64,000 nt of DNA, from NCBI GenBank assembly GCA_013359255.1, contig JABWCF010000003.1:124001-188000 (forward strand). Reading direction: 5' to 3'. Position 1 is the stretch's first letter. The number at the start of each line of letters is the position of its first letter. The notes under the pieces are model-generated. The model saw nothing but the letters and a program-made list of their open reading frames with translations, was not told the DNA's origin and made no database searches. This DNA comes from Flavobacteriales bacterium. GTDB taxonomy: Bacteria; Bacteroidota; Bacteroidia; Flavobacteriales_E; Vicingaceae. A program made the translations under genes and the position numbers. Shown here piece by piece: positions 28,684 to 35,705 of this stretch.

Positions 28684-29144
28684 TATTCGAGTTCAACAAT
28701 ATGAATGGGGTCGTAATAATCTTTTCTCATCGGAAATCCTTCCCACTCATCGGGCAATAACAACTTACGTAAATCGGGATGATGAAGGAAATGGATTCCA
28801 TACATTTCAAAAATTTCTCTTTCGTTTAGTTCGGCTGTAGAGTATAAATGAGAAAGTGTTTCTATTTCGGGTTTTTCCCTATTTTCAATTTTTGCTTTTA
28901 ATACCAGTTCATGCCCAAGATGTGTAGATCGTAAATGATAAGTAATTATGAAATAATTTAACCAGTCTTCTCCAGTTATACAAAACATATAGTCGAACCT
29001 AAAATCGATATTATTTTTAAGTGTTTCTACCACTTCGGTAATTTTATCCGAGGTAGTTGTAAGTATAATAAACTGCTTGTTTTCCGAAAAGGAAGCATTT
29101 GGAAAAACTTCAATCAATTTATTTTTTAATGCCTCTCTATCCAT
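28683..29144 (-). CDS. nuoC: Complex I subunit C
   Basis: This 153-residue, 30-kDa-type peripheral subunit has the family signature [20 protein letters not shown] and [16 protein letters not shown] at the C-terminus. It overlaps nuoB by 8 nt. Confidence 0.94.
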   Translation of the reverse strand: MDREALKNKLIEVFPNASFSENKQFIILTTTSDKITEVVETLKNNIDFRFDYMFCITGEDWLNYFIITYHLRSTHLGHELVLKAKIENREKPEIETLSHLYSTAELNEREIFEMYGIHFLHHPDLRKLLLPDEWEGFPMRKDYYDPIHIVELE

Positions 29145-29703
29145 TGTTTGGAATTTTATCGATGATGATGGGTGTTGAGGGTTTGTCTTTCAATAATTTT
29201 TTATCTCTTATTTTTTCTTGTAACTTAATAATGCCATACAAGAGGGCTTCAGGGCGAGGGGGACAACCCGGCACATATACATCAACCGGAATAATATGGT
29301 CAACACCCTTTACCACCGAATAAGAATTATAAAAAAATGGCCCTCCAGATACAGAACAAGCACCCATAGCTATCACATATTTTGGTTCGGCCATTTGTTC
29401 GTAAAGGCGTTTTAATACCGGAGCCATTTTATGCACAATGGTTCCTGCCACCACAATTAAATCGGCTTGGCGAGGAGTAGCTCTAGCTACTTCGGTTCCA
29501 AACCTAGACCAATCGTGCTTCGATGAACCTGCAGCCATCATTTCTATTGCACAACAACTCGTTCCAAATACTAAAGGCCATAAAGAATTTGCTCTCGACC
29601 AATTTACAATTCCATCTAAAGAAGTAACTATAATATTTGAATTGCCGGCACTATGAATTTCGCCCGGAAAATTTTGCAAATTGTTTTGTTCTTTTAATCC
29701 CAT
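29137..29703 (-). CDS. nuoB: Complex I subunit B (cluster N2)
   Basis: This 188-residue subunit carries cluster N2, the direct reductant of quinone. Ligands are the adjacent cysteines in [13 protein letters not shown], the Cys in [13 protein letters not shown] and the one in [16 protein letters not shown] take the ATG at 29703 ([12 protein letters not shown]). The frame is open 37 codons further upstream, but that would run deep into nuoA. The accepted start still overlaps the nuoA end by 10 nt. Confidence 0.95.
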   Translation of the reverse strand: MGLKEQNNLQNFPGEIHSAGNSNIIVTSLDGIVNWSRANSLWPLVFGTSCCAIEMMAAGSSKHDWSRFGTEVARATPRQADLIVVAGTIVHKMAPVLKRLYEQMAEPKYVIAMGACSVSGGPFFYNSYSVVKGVDHIIPVDVYVPGCPPRPEALLYGIIKLQEKIRDKKLLKDKPSTPIIIDKIPNNG

Positions 29704-30044
29704 TTTAAGGCTCCTTTTTTCCAAGCATAAAGTAAACCAATTCCTAATATAAAAAAGAAAATAAGAATCTCGATAAAGGCTAACATACCTAGAGTTTTCA
29801 TAGTTAATGCCCATAAAAACACAAACACCGTTTCAATTTCAAAGATTAAGAATAATATAGCAAATAAATAGTACCCTGATTTAAACTGCATCCATGCAGC
29901 CCCTTCAGTTGGAATACCACACTCGTAAGCATCTTCCTTTGTTTTGTTTTTTAATTTTGGAGCCAACAACTGTGAGGCTAGTATTCCTCCTCCCACCAAC
30001 ACAAGTCCTGCAATAAAAAATAATATTAAACTTTCGGCTTCCAT
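29694..30044 (-). CDS. nuoA: Complex I subunit A
   Basis: This 116-residue, three-TM subunit ([20 protein letters not shown]) has the conserved loop [20 protein letters not shown] next to the quinone site. The ATG at 30044 is preferred over a TTG six codons upstream. It opens the 13-gene operon nuoABCDHIJKLMN-orf-fdx. The upstream region holds a Crp/Fnr-type palindrome spaced for activation. Confidence 0.94.
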   Translation of the reverse strand: MEAESLILFFIAGLVLVGGGILASQLLAPKLKNKTKEDAYECGIPTEGAAWMQFKSGYYLFAILFLIFEIETVFVFLWALTMKTLGMLAFIEILIFFFILGIGLLYAWKKGALKWD

Positions 30045-30064
30045 AATTATTACTAAAGGCAAGC

Positions 30065-30138
30065 CAAAATAAAATATAGCGTTATTACTAAAGTATGATA
30101 CTTGTCATATTTTAATGAACAGTTTTGGAATTAATTTG
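30065..30138. promoter_or_regulatory. Divergent nuo/kor promoter region with a central Crp/Fnr-type box
   Basis: A perfect palindrome TATGA-TACTTG-TCATA (30094-30109, core TGA-N6-TCA, centre 30101.5) lies between the two operons. On the plus strand a TTTG (30135-30138, in TTAATTTG) ends exactly 36.5 nt from the centre. On the minus strand a TTTG (30068 to 30065, in TTATTTTG) ends exactly 36.5 nt on the other side. With start sites about 5 nt beyond TTTG, the box would sit near -41.5 of both promoters, the class II activator position. Function is inferred from geometry. Confidence 0.7.
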
Positions 30139-30175
30139 TTGATTAAAATAAGTTACACATTATTCAAAAAACATT

Positions 30176-32056
30176 ATGGATACAGCACAAGAACAAGTTG
30201 CGGGTAACAAAGTAAATTTTATTGATACAGAAAATGTAGTAATAAGATTTTCGGGTGACTCTGGCGATGGAATGCAACTTACCGGAACACAGTTTTCGGA
30301 CACATCGGCTTTTTTTGGAAATGATATTTGTACATTCCCCGATTACCCATCTGAAATACGTGCTCCAGCCGGCACTATTGCCGGGGTTTCCGGTTTTCAA
30401 ATTCAATTTGGGAGTAAGGAAATAAACACTCCGGGCGATTCGTACGATGTGTTGGTAGCTATGAATGCCGCTGCATTAAAAGTAGAATTGAAAAATGTAA
30501 AAAAAGGAGGTGTAATAATTGCCAACATAGCCGGATTCGATAAAAAAAGTTTGCGTTTAGCTCAATATTCCGATGAAGCAGATCCGCTTAAAGACGGGTC
30601 TCTATCTGATTATAAGGTTTTAGAAATAGACATTACAAAGCACACTAAAGAAAGTTTAAGCGGCACCAATCTTGGTAACAAGGAAGTGGAGCGTGCAAAA
30701 AACATGTTTATATTGGGCTTAATTTATTGGATGTTTGACAGACCCACTGAGCATACTGAAACCTTTATAAAAGAAAAATTTGGCAAGAAGCCCGATATTG
30801 CCGAGGGAAATATTTTAGCCTTACAAGCCGGATGGAATTATGGCGAGAACACTGAGGTATTTACCAGTCGTTACCGGGTAGCCTCAGCCGAATTGGCAAA
30901 AGGCGATTACAGAAGTATTACAGGAAACCATGCCGCAGCTATTGCATTAATTGCCGCAGCTAAAAAAGCAGGTATTCCATTATTTTTAGGCTCATACCCG
31001 ATAACACCTGCAACCGACATTTTACACGATCTTTCTAAATATAAAGCACACGGAGTAAAAACATTTCAGGCCGAAGATGAAATTGGAGGAATTTGCTCTT
31101 CTATTGGAGCCTCTTACACAGGGCATTTAGCCGCAACTACTACATCCGGACCCGGGCTTTCTTTAAAAATTGAAGCCCTAGGTTTAGCTACTATTTTAGA
31201 AATTCCGTTGGTGGTTATTAATGTGCAAAGAGGAGGACCTTCTACCGGTTTGCCCACCAAAACAGAACAAGCCGATTTATTACAAGCCATGTATTGCCGA
31301 CACGGAGAAGCACCGCTACCAGTAATTGCAGCAGCCTCTCCCTCCGATTGTTTCGATACTGTATTTGAGGCAGCTCGTATAGCACTGGAACACATGACTC
31401 CTATTATTTGCCTTACCGATGGATATATTGCAAATGGCTCTGAGCCTTGGAGATACCCTACAGAAGCAGCTTTGCCAACTATTAAAGTACATTTTGCTTC
31501 GAAAGAAGAATGGAAAGAGGGGCCTTATTTACCCTATAAACGAGATGAAAAACTTTCTCGTCCTTGGGCAATACCAGGCACACCAGGCTTAGAACACAGA
31601 ATAGGGGGACTAGAACGCAAACACGAAACGGGTCATCCGAGCCACGACCCCGAAAACCATGAATTTATGGTAAAACTAAGACAGCAAAAAATAGATAAAA
31701 TTGCAGATTATATCCCCGAACAAAAAGTGAACTTCGGAAAAGAATCTGGAAAATTGGCTGTTTTAACATGGGGTTCAACCTATGGCACCGTGCGTAACTC
31801 TCTAATTGAAATGAGTAAAGAAGGGAAAGAAGTTTCACATATCCATTTACGTTATTTAAACCCTTTTCCAAAAAATTTAGAAGCCGTACTAAGAAAATTT
31901 GATAAAATTCTTATTCCCGAAATGAACAACGGACAACTATCCGTTTTAATACGTTCTAAGTACCTTATTCCTGCCATCTCATTAAACAAAATTAAAGGAG
32001 TACCATTTTCTGCCGATGAAATAAAAGCAAAAGTAAACGAACTATTAAACAACTAA
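30176..32056 (+). CDS. korA: 2-oxoacid:ferredoxin oxidoreductase, alpha subunit (fused gamma-alpha)
   Basis: This 626-residue subunit has an N-terminal gamma domain (about 15-195, starting VIRFSGDSGDGMQLTGTQFS). The alpha pyrimidine-binding domain follows (FLGSYPITPATDILHDLSK, TTSGPGLSLKIEALGLA, NVQRGGPSTGLPTKTEQADL), then the C-terminal transketolase-like domain. With KorB it oxidises 2-oxoglutarate (most likely) or a related 2-oxoacid to the acyl-CoA and reduces ferredoxin. It is divergent from nuoA across a shared regulatory region. KorB follows 4 nt downstream. Substrate assignment to 2-oxoglutarate rests on family resemblance. Confidence 0.92.
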   Translation: MDTAQEQVAGNKVNFIDTENVVIRFSGDSGDGMQLTGTQFSDTSAFFGNDICTFPDYPSEIRAPAGTIAGVSGFQIQFGSKEINTPGDSYDVLVAMNAAALKVELKNVKKGGVIIANIAGFDKKSLRLAQYSDEADPLKDGSLSDYKVLEIDITKHTKESLSGTNLGNKEVERAKNMFILGLIYWMFDRPTEHTETFIKEKFGKKPDIAEGNILALQAGWNYGENTEVFTSRYRVASAELAKGDYRSITGNHAAAIALIAAAKKAGIPLFLGSYPITPATDILHDLSKYKAHGVKTFQAEDEIGGICSSIGASYTGHLAATTTSGPGLSLKIEALGLATILEIPLVVINVQRGGPSTGLPTKTEQADLLQAMYCRHGEAPLPVIAAASPSDCFDTVFEAARIALEHMTPIICLTDGYIANGSEPWRYPTEAALPTIKVHFASKEEWKEGPYLPYKRDEKLSRPWAIPGTPGLEHRIGGLERKHETGHPSHDPENHEFMVKLRQQKIDKIADYIPEQKVNFGKESGKLAVLTWGSTYGTVRNSLIEMSKEGKEVSHIHLRYLNPFPKNLEAVLRKFDKILIPEMNNGQLSVLIRSKYLIPAISLNKIKGVPFSADEIKAKVNELLNN

Positions 32057-32060
32057 TCCC

Positions 32061-33092
32061 ATGATAACAACCAGCGAAAATAAATTAACCGCTAAAGATT
32101 TTGTTCCCGACCAAGATGTAAAATGGTGCCCCGGGTGCGGTGATTATTCTATATTGAAACAAGTGCAAACTATTTTTCCTGATTTAGGTATTCCTCGCGA
32201 AAATTTTGTATTCATCTCCGGAATAGGATGCTCTTCTCGTTTTACTTACTATATGGAAACATATGGAATGCACAGTATTCACGGAAGAGCCGGAATCATT
32301 GCATCAGGTGTAAAATCGGCCAACCCTAATTTAAGCGTTTGGGTTGTTTCGGGCGATGGAGATTCAACCGCCATAGGTGGCAATCATTTTATCCATTTAA
32401 TGCGAAGAAATTTAGATTTAAATTACCTGATGTTTAACAACCAAATTTATTCGCTTACCAAAGGACAATATTCACCCACTTCCGAAAAAGGAAAAATCAC
32501 AAAATCTACCCCTTTTGGCACTATTGAAGCTCCTTTCAATCCGGCCGAGTTAGCTTTAGGAGCAAATGCAAGTTTTGTTTCCAGAACCTTGGACAGAGAC
32601 CCAAAACATATGCAGGCTATCTTAAAAAAAGCCAACCAGCACAAAGGAACTTCATTTGTTGAAGTTTATCAAAACTGCCCCATCTTTAACGATGGAGCCT
32701 TCTTTGCATATTCCGATAAAGAAACCAAAAAAGAAGAAGCAATCTATGTTGAAAATGGCCAACCCTTAATTTATGGTGAAAACAACGGTAAAGGAATTAA
32801 ACTAAATGGCCTTACCCCTGAAATAGTTGATTTAACAGCATCTGGAATCAGTGCAAACGATCTTTGGATACACAACGAAAAAGACAAAACAAAAGCTAAT
32901 TTACTTGCCAGAATGTTTGATGCTGTTGTGCCTGATGTACATTTTCCGCGTCCATTTGGAGTGCTTTTTGCTGAGGAACGTCCTGTATACGAGGAAATGA
33001 TGCAATCTCAAATTGAAAATGCAAAAGCAAAAAAAGGAGAACCTAGTTTAGACTCTATTCTTTCGGGTGATAAAACCTGGACAATTAACTAA
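32061..33092 (+). CDS. korB: 2-oxoacid:ferredoxin oxidoreductase, beta subunit
   Basis: This 343-residue TPP-binding subunit has VKWCPGCGDYSILKQVQ, GIGCSSRFTYYMETYGMHS and the TPP/Mg motif GDGDSTAIGGNHFIHLMRRN. The Cys in VYQNCPIFNDGAFF completes, with the CxxC and GIGC cysteines, the ligands of the single [4Fe-4S] cluster. Reduced ferredoxin leaves this subunit. No separate delta (ferredoxin-like) subunit is encoded here, so an external ferredoxin is needed; one is encoded at the end of the divergent nuo operon. Confidence 0.93.
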   Translation: MITTSENKLTAKDFVPDQDVKWCPGCGDYSILKQVQTIFPDLGIPRENFVFISGIGCSSRFTYYMETYGMHSIHGRAGIIASGVKSANPNLSVWVVSGDGDSTAIGGNHFIHLMRRNLDLNYLMFNNQIYSLTKGQYSPTSEKGKITKSTPFGTIEAPFNPAELALGANASFVSRTLDRDPKHMQAILKKANQHKGTSFVEVYQNCPIFNDGAFFAYSDKETKKEEAIYVENGQPLIYGENNGKGIKLNGLTPEIVDLTASGISANDLWIHNEKDKTKANLLARMFDAVVPDVHFPRPFGVLFAEERPVYEEMMQSQIENAKAKKGEPSLDSILSGDKTWTIN

Positions 33093-33138
33093 ACAAAAGA
33101 ATGTTTTCGGGTGTTTGAGCTAAAGAAATTCTTCTAAA

Positions 33139-34086
33139 GTGGTAATACCCGGAACCGTTCCCTTTTATACCTATCATCAATATTTAAAGAAAGTTTTTGG
33201 CTCCCCTGCACAAAAACTTTCTATTAACACAGGTTTAACCTGCCCAAACCGTGATGGGACAAAAGGGTTAAATGGGTGTACGTACTGTAACAATAAATCA
33301 TTTAGCCCTTACTATACCGATGTAAAAAACAGTATAGCCAACCAATTAGAAAGGGGAATGAAAAAATTTGCTGCGAAGAAAAATACACCCTTGTTTCTCG
33401 CCTATTTTCAATCGTACAGCAATACATACAGCTATGTAAATAGCCTCAGAGAAATGTACTATGAAGCACTGAATTACCCCGGAATAAAAGGCATTGTAAT
33501 TTCTACTCGCCCCGATTGTTTAAACAACGAGATTCTGGATATGCTTTCTGAAATTGCTCAAAAATACTACATCTCAATAGAATTAGGAGTAGAATCAACC
33601 GAAGATGAAACCTTAAAAAAAATAAATCGCTGCCATACATATAATGATTCCATTATGGCTATTAAACAAGTTGCCTCTAGGGGCATACCCGTAGGAGCAC
33701 ATTTAATAATAGGCTTACCTGGCGAAAATCCTGAAACCTTTGTAAATCACGCCAAAAGACTTTCTCAATTACCCATAAGTATGATTAAAATGCACCATCT
33801 GCAAATTTTAAAACATACACAAATGGCAAACGATTACCTTCAAAAACCTTCTGAATACTCTCTTTTATACCCCAACGAGTATAAAGAAATTGTGATTAAT
33901 ATGTTGGAAGAAATACCTGAAAACATCGTAGTGCAACGTTTTTTAAACGAATCACCCGCCCACCTTCTCATTGCACCAAAATGGAACGGACTAAAAAATT
34001 ATCAATTTGTAAATACCCTCATTAACACCATGAATAAGCAAAACACATGGCAAGGAAAAAAAATAACAGAAGCTCATAAAGATTAA
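33139..34086 (+). CDS. Radical SAM protein, YhcC/TIGR01212 family
   Basis: This 315-residue protein has the family's unusual radical-SAM cysteine spacing LTCPNRDGTKGLNGCTYC (C-x11-C-x2-C) followed by NNKSFSP. Also seen are PLFLAYFQSYSNTY, ISIELGVESTEDETL and HLIIGLPGENPETFVNHAKR. The biochemical role of the family is poorly defined, with tRNA modification suspected. The start is probably GTG at 33139 (VIPGTVPFYTYHQYLKKVFG); the downstream Met residues lie beyond the cluster motif. It follows korB by 46 nt. Confidence 0.88.
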   Translation: MVIPGTVPFYTYHQYLKKVFGSPAQKLSINTGLTCPNRDGTKGLNGCTYCNNKSFSPYYTDVKNSIANQLERGMKKFAAKKNTPLFLAYFQSYSNTYSYVNSLREMYYEALNYPGIKGIVISTRPDCLNNEILDMLSEIAQKYYISIELGVESTEDETLKKINRCHTYNDSIMAIKQVASRGIPVGAHLIIGLPGENPETFVNHAKRLSQLPISMIKMHHLQILKHTQMANDYLQKPSEYSLLYPNEYKEIVINMLEEIPENIVVQRFLNESPAHLLIAPKWNGLKNYQFVNTLINTMNKQNTWQGKKITEAHKD

Positions 34087-34098
34087 GTAAATGAGCAT

Positions 34099-34106
34099 TA
34101 CATTTG
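34099..34106 (+). promoter_or_regulatory. -7 element of the Crp/Fnr regulator gene (TACATTTG)
   Basis: This is an exact TAnnTTTG match ending 22 nt before the ATG at 34129. The short upstream gap contains TGA-N6 followed by CAT rather than TCA, so there is no complete autoregulatory box. Confidence 0.5.
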
Positions 34107-34128
34107 TTGTGCAAGAAAAAAATATATC

Positions 34129-34833
34129 ATGAACCGACAAAGATTGCTATGTGCCGACTGTAAGGCCCCGTGCTTAATGAAAGGAATTAACGACCTAGAA
34201 GCCGTTAAAAAAGTGGAAGAAAAAAAAACTGTACTAGTTTGCTCCAAAAATCAAAAAATATTTCATGAAGATATGCCCGTAAATAGTATCAGCTTTATCA
34301 ATTCGGGTATCATAAAAGTGTATAAAACCGGGATAAACGGTAAAAATCATATTATCCGTTTCTCTAGAGCCGGGGATATACTTGGGCATAGAGGATTAAA
34401 CACAGAATATTATCCGGTATCAGCATCTTCCATCGAAGATTCTTCCATTTGCCTTTTCCCTAAGGATTTCTTCATCACTTTTTTGGGAAATCATTCACGC
34501 ATTGCATTTAAGTTATTAATGTTTTTTTCTAAAGAATTAGAGAACTCAGAAATAATGCAATTTAATTTGGCACAAATGAATGTGCGTGAAAAGGTGGCTG
34601 AAACTTTGTTATACCTAAATACTACTTTTGGTACAGATAAAAACAATCGATTAAATATTACTCTTTCAAGGCAGGATTTTTCCGATTACGCAGGTACCAC
34701 CAAAGAACAGGTGTCAAAAATTCTTTCAGAATTTCAATCAGAAAACCTGATTCTATTAGATAAAAAAGACATCATTATCAATGAACTTAACGAGTTGAAA
34801 AAAATAGCATCATTTGGCGTTCATCTTTCTTAA
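34129..34833 (+). CDS. Crp/Fnr family transcriptional regulator, likely controlling the denitrification island
   Basis: This 234-residue regulator has a cyclic-nucleotide-binding-type beta domain (about 35-150) and a C-terminal winged HTH. The recognition helix TTKEQVSKILSEF has Glu-x2-Ser-Lys where FNR has Glu-x2-Ser-Arg, the residues that read TGA half-sites. The N-terminus has C8-x2-C11-x3-C15 and a fourth Cys at 38. The spacing differs from E. coli FNR but could hold an iron-sulfur cluster or act as a redox sensor. It sits directly upstream of the NO-reductase operon. TGA-N6-TCA boxes occur at four promoters in this window. The signal sensed (O2, NO or redox) is unknown. Confidence 0.9.
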   Translation: MNRQRLLCADCKAPCLMKGINDLEAVKKVEEKKTVLVCSKNQKIFHEDMPVNSISFINSGIIKVYKTGINGKNHIIRFSRAGDILGHRGLNTEYYPVSASSIEDSSICLFPKDFFITFLGNHSRIAFKLLMFFSKELENSEIMQFNLAQMNVREKVAETLLYLNTTFGTDKNNRLNITLSRQDFSDYAGTTKEQVSKILSEFQSENLILLDKKDIIINELNELKKIASFGVHLS

Positions 34834-34880
34834 AAAATACGTTTTCGTAAAGAATTAAATACGATAATATATATTACTGA

Positions 34881-34924
34881 TTGATTACAATCATAAAGGT
34901 ATTTATTGCCAATAAACACCTTTG
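34881..34924 (+). promoter_or_regulatory. NO-reductase operon promoter with FNR-type box
   Basis: TTGATTACAATCAT (34881-34894) matches the FNR consensus TTGAT-N4-ATCAA except for the last base. A TTTG at 34921-34924 ends 36.5 nt from the box centre (34887.5), the same distance as at nirS, nuoA and korA. It drives the gene at 34948 and those behind it. Confidence 0.75.
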
Positions 34925-34947
34925 CTCGAAATGTAAAAATTATATTT

Positions 34948-35121
34948 ATGAGCGAAGAAAATCAATCAACCACTTTTCTTGAATCCTTGCTGAATAATAT
35001 GTGGCTGCTCCTCATTTTGGGAGTAGGCGTATATTTTGTTTCCTACATATTTTGGGGTTGGGCAGAAATTATACTCATAAAGGGTATTCCTGCAGAAATA
35101 AAAGATTTATTTACCAAATAA
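34948..35121 (+). CDS. Small single-TM protein, first gene of the NO-reductase/heme-copper operon
   Basis: This 57-residue protein has one hydrophobic segment (NMWLLLILGVGVYFVSYIFW, about 17-36) and a short charged tail. The ATG at 34948 (MSEENQSTTF) fits the operon better than the open frame from 34906, which would start too close to the promoter. I do not recognise a named family. Size and position resemble accessory subunits of B-type heme-copper enzymes (subunit IIa) or an assembly factor. The next gene starts 12 nt downstream. Confidence 0.75.
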   Translation: MSEENQSTTFLESLLNNMWLLLILGVGVYFVSYIFWGWAEIILIKGIPAEIKDLFTK

Positions 35122-35133
35122 AAAAATAGAGAT

Positions 35134-35694
35134 ATGAGTTTAGAAGCACCCCCTTCCGGATGGATACACAAGAAAATAGCTCGCGATGAAAAAGGTTGGA
35201 TTATTGCGGCAACCGTAGTGTGTATTGCTATGTTCTTTTGGATGATTTTGTGGCACGTATACGGAAAACAAAATCCATCGAGTGTTACTTATTACACTAC
35301 CCCAGAGGAGTTTACAACACTTACCAACTCGTTTATTGAACAAAATCAAATTGGCGAAGACAACGGAATACCGGTTGTTATGCCCAAACCTGAATCTGAT
35401 GTTTTTCTTCTGGCACAGATGTGGCGTTGGTCTTCGGTTATCGTATTAAAAAAAGATGAGTGGTATAAATTCCATATATCATCGAAAGATGTGATGCACG
35501 GATTTTCGGTACAGCCCATCAATATGAATTTTATGGTTTTTCCCAACTACGATTACGTGTTAGATTTTAAGCCCAATAAAACAGGTGAATACATGGTAGT
35601 GTGCAACGAATTCTGCGGCATAGGACACCATTTGATGATTGGAAAAATTGTAGTTATTGAAGATGAAAGCGAATTAGCTAATTACGGATATTAA
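35134..35694 (+). CDS. CuA-containing subunit II of a heme-copper oxidoreductase (putative NO reductase)
   Basis: This 186-residue protein has one N-terminal TM helix (about 22-43) and a periplasmic cupredoxin domain. All CuA ligands are visible: H122 in DVMHGFSVQ, then C157-x3-C161-x3-H165-x2-M168 with the bridging Glu159 (VVCNEFCGIGHHLMIG). It accepts electrons from a soluble or lipid-anchored cytochrome c or cupredoxin and passes them to subunit I. Only one TM helix is present, as in B-type (ba3-like) enzymes. It precedes subunit I by 11 nt. Confidence 0.9.
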   Translation: MSLEAPPSGWIHKKIARDEKGWIIAATVVCIAMFFWMILWHVYGKQNPSSVTYYTTPEEFTTLTNSFIEQNQIGEDNGIPVVMPKPESDVFLLAQMWRWSSVIVLKKDEWYKFHISSKDVMHGFSVQPINMNFMVFPNYDYVLDFKPNKTGEYMVVCNEFCGIGHHLMIGKIVVIEDESELANYGY

Positions 35695-35705
35695 TATTAT
35701 ATATT

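Noticed and set aside
34087-34128. Autoregulatory FNR box upstream of the Crp/Fnr gene
   Set aside because: The sequence has TGA-N6-CAT rather than TCA, and the spacing to TTTG does not match the other four promoters.
34906-34947. Longer N-terminus for the small membrane protein starting at 34906
   Set aside because: That start would lie upstream of the TTTG -7 element (34921-34924), so the transcript could not include it; MSEENQ at 34948 fits.
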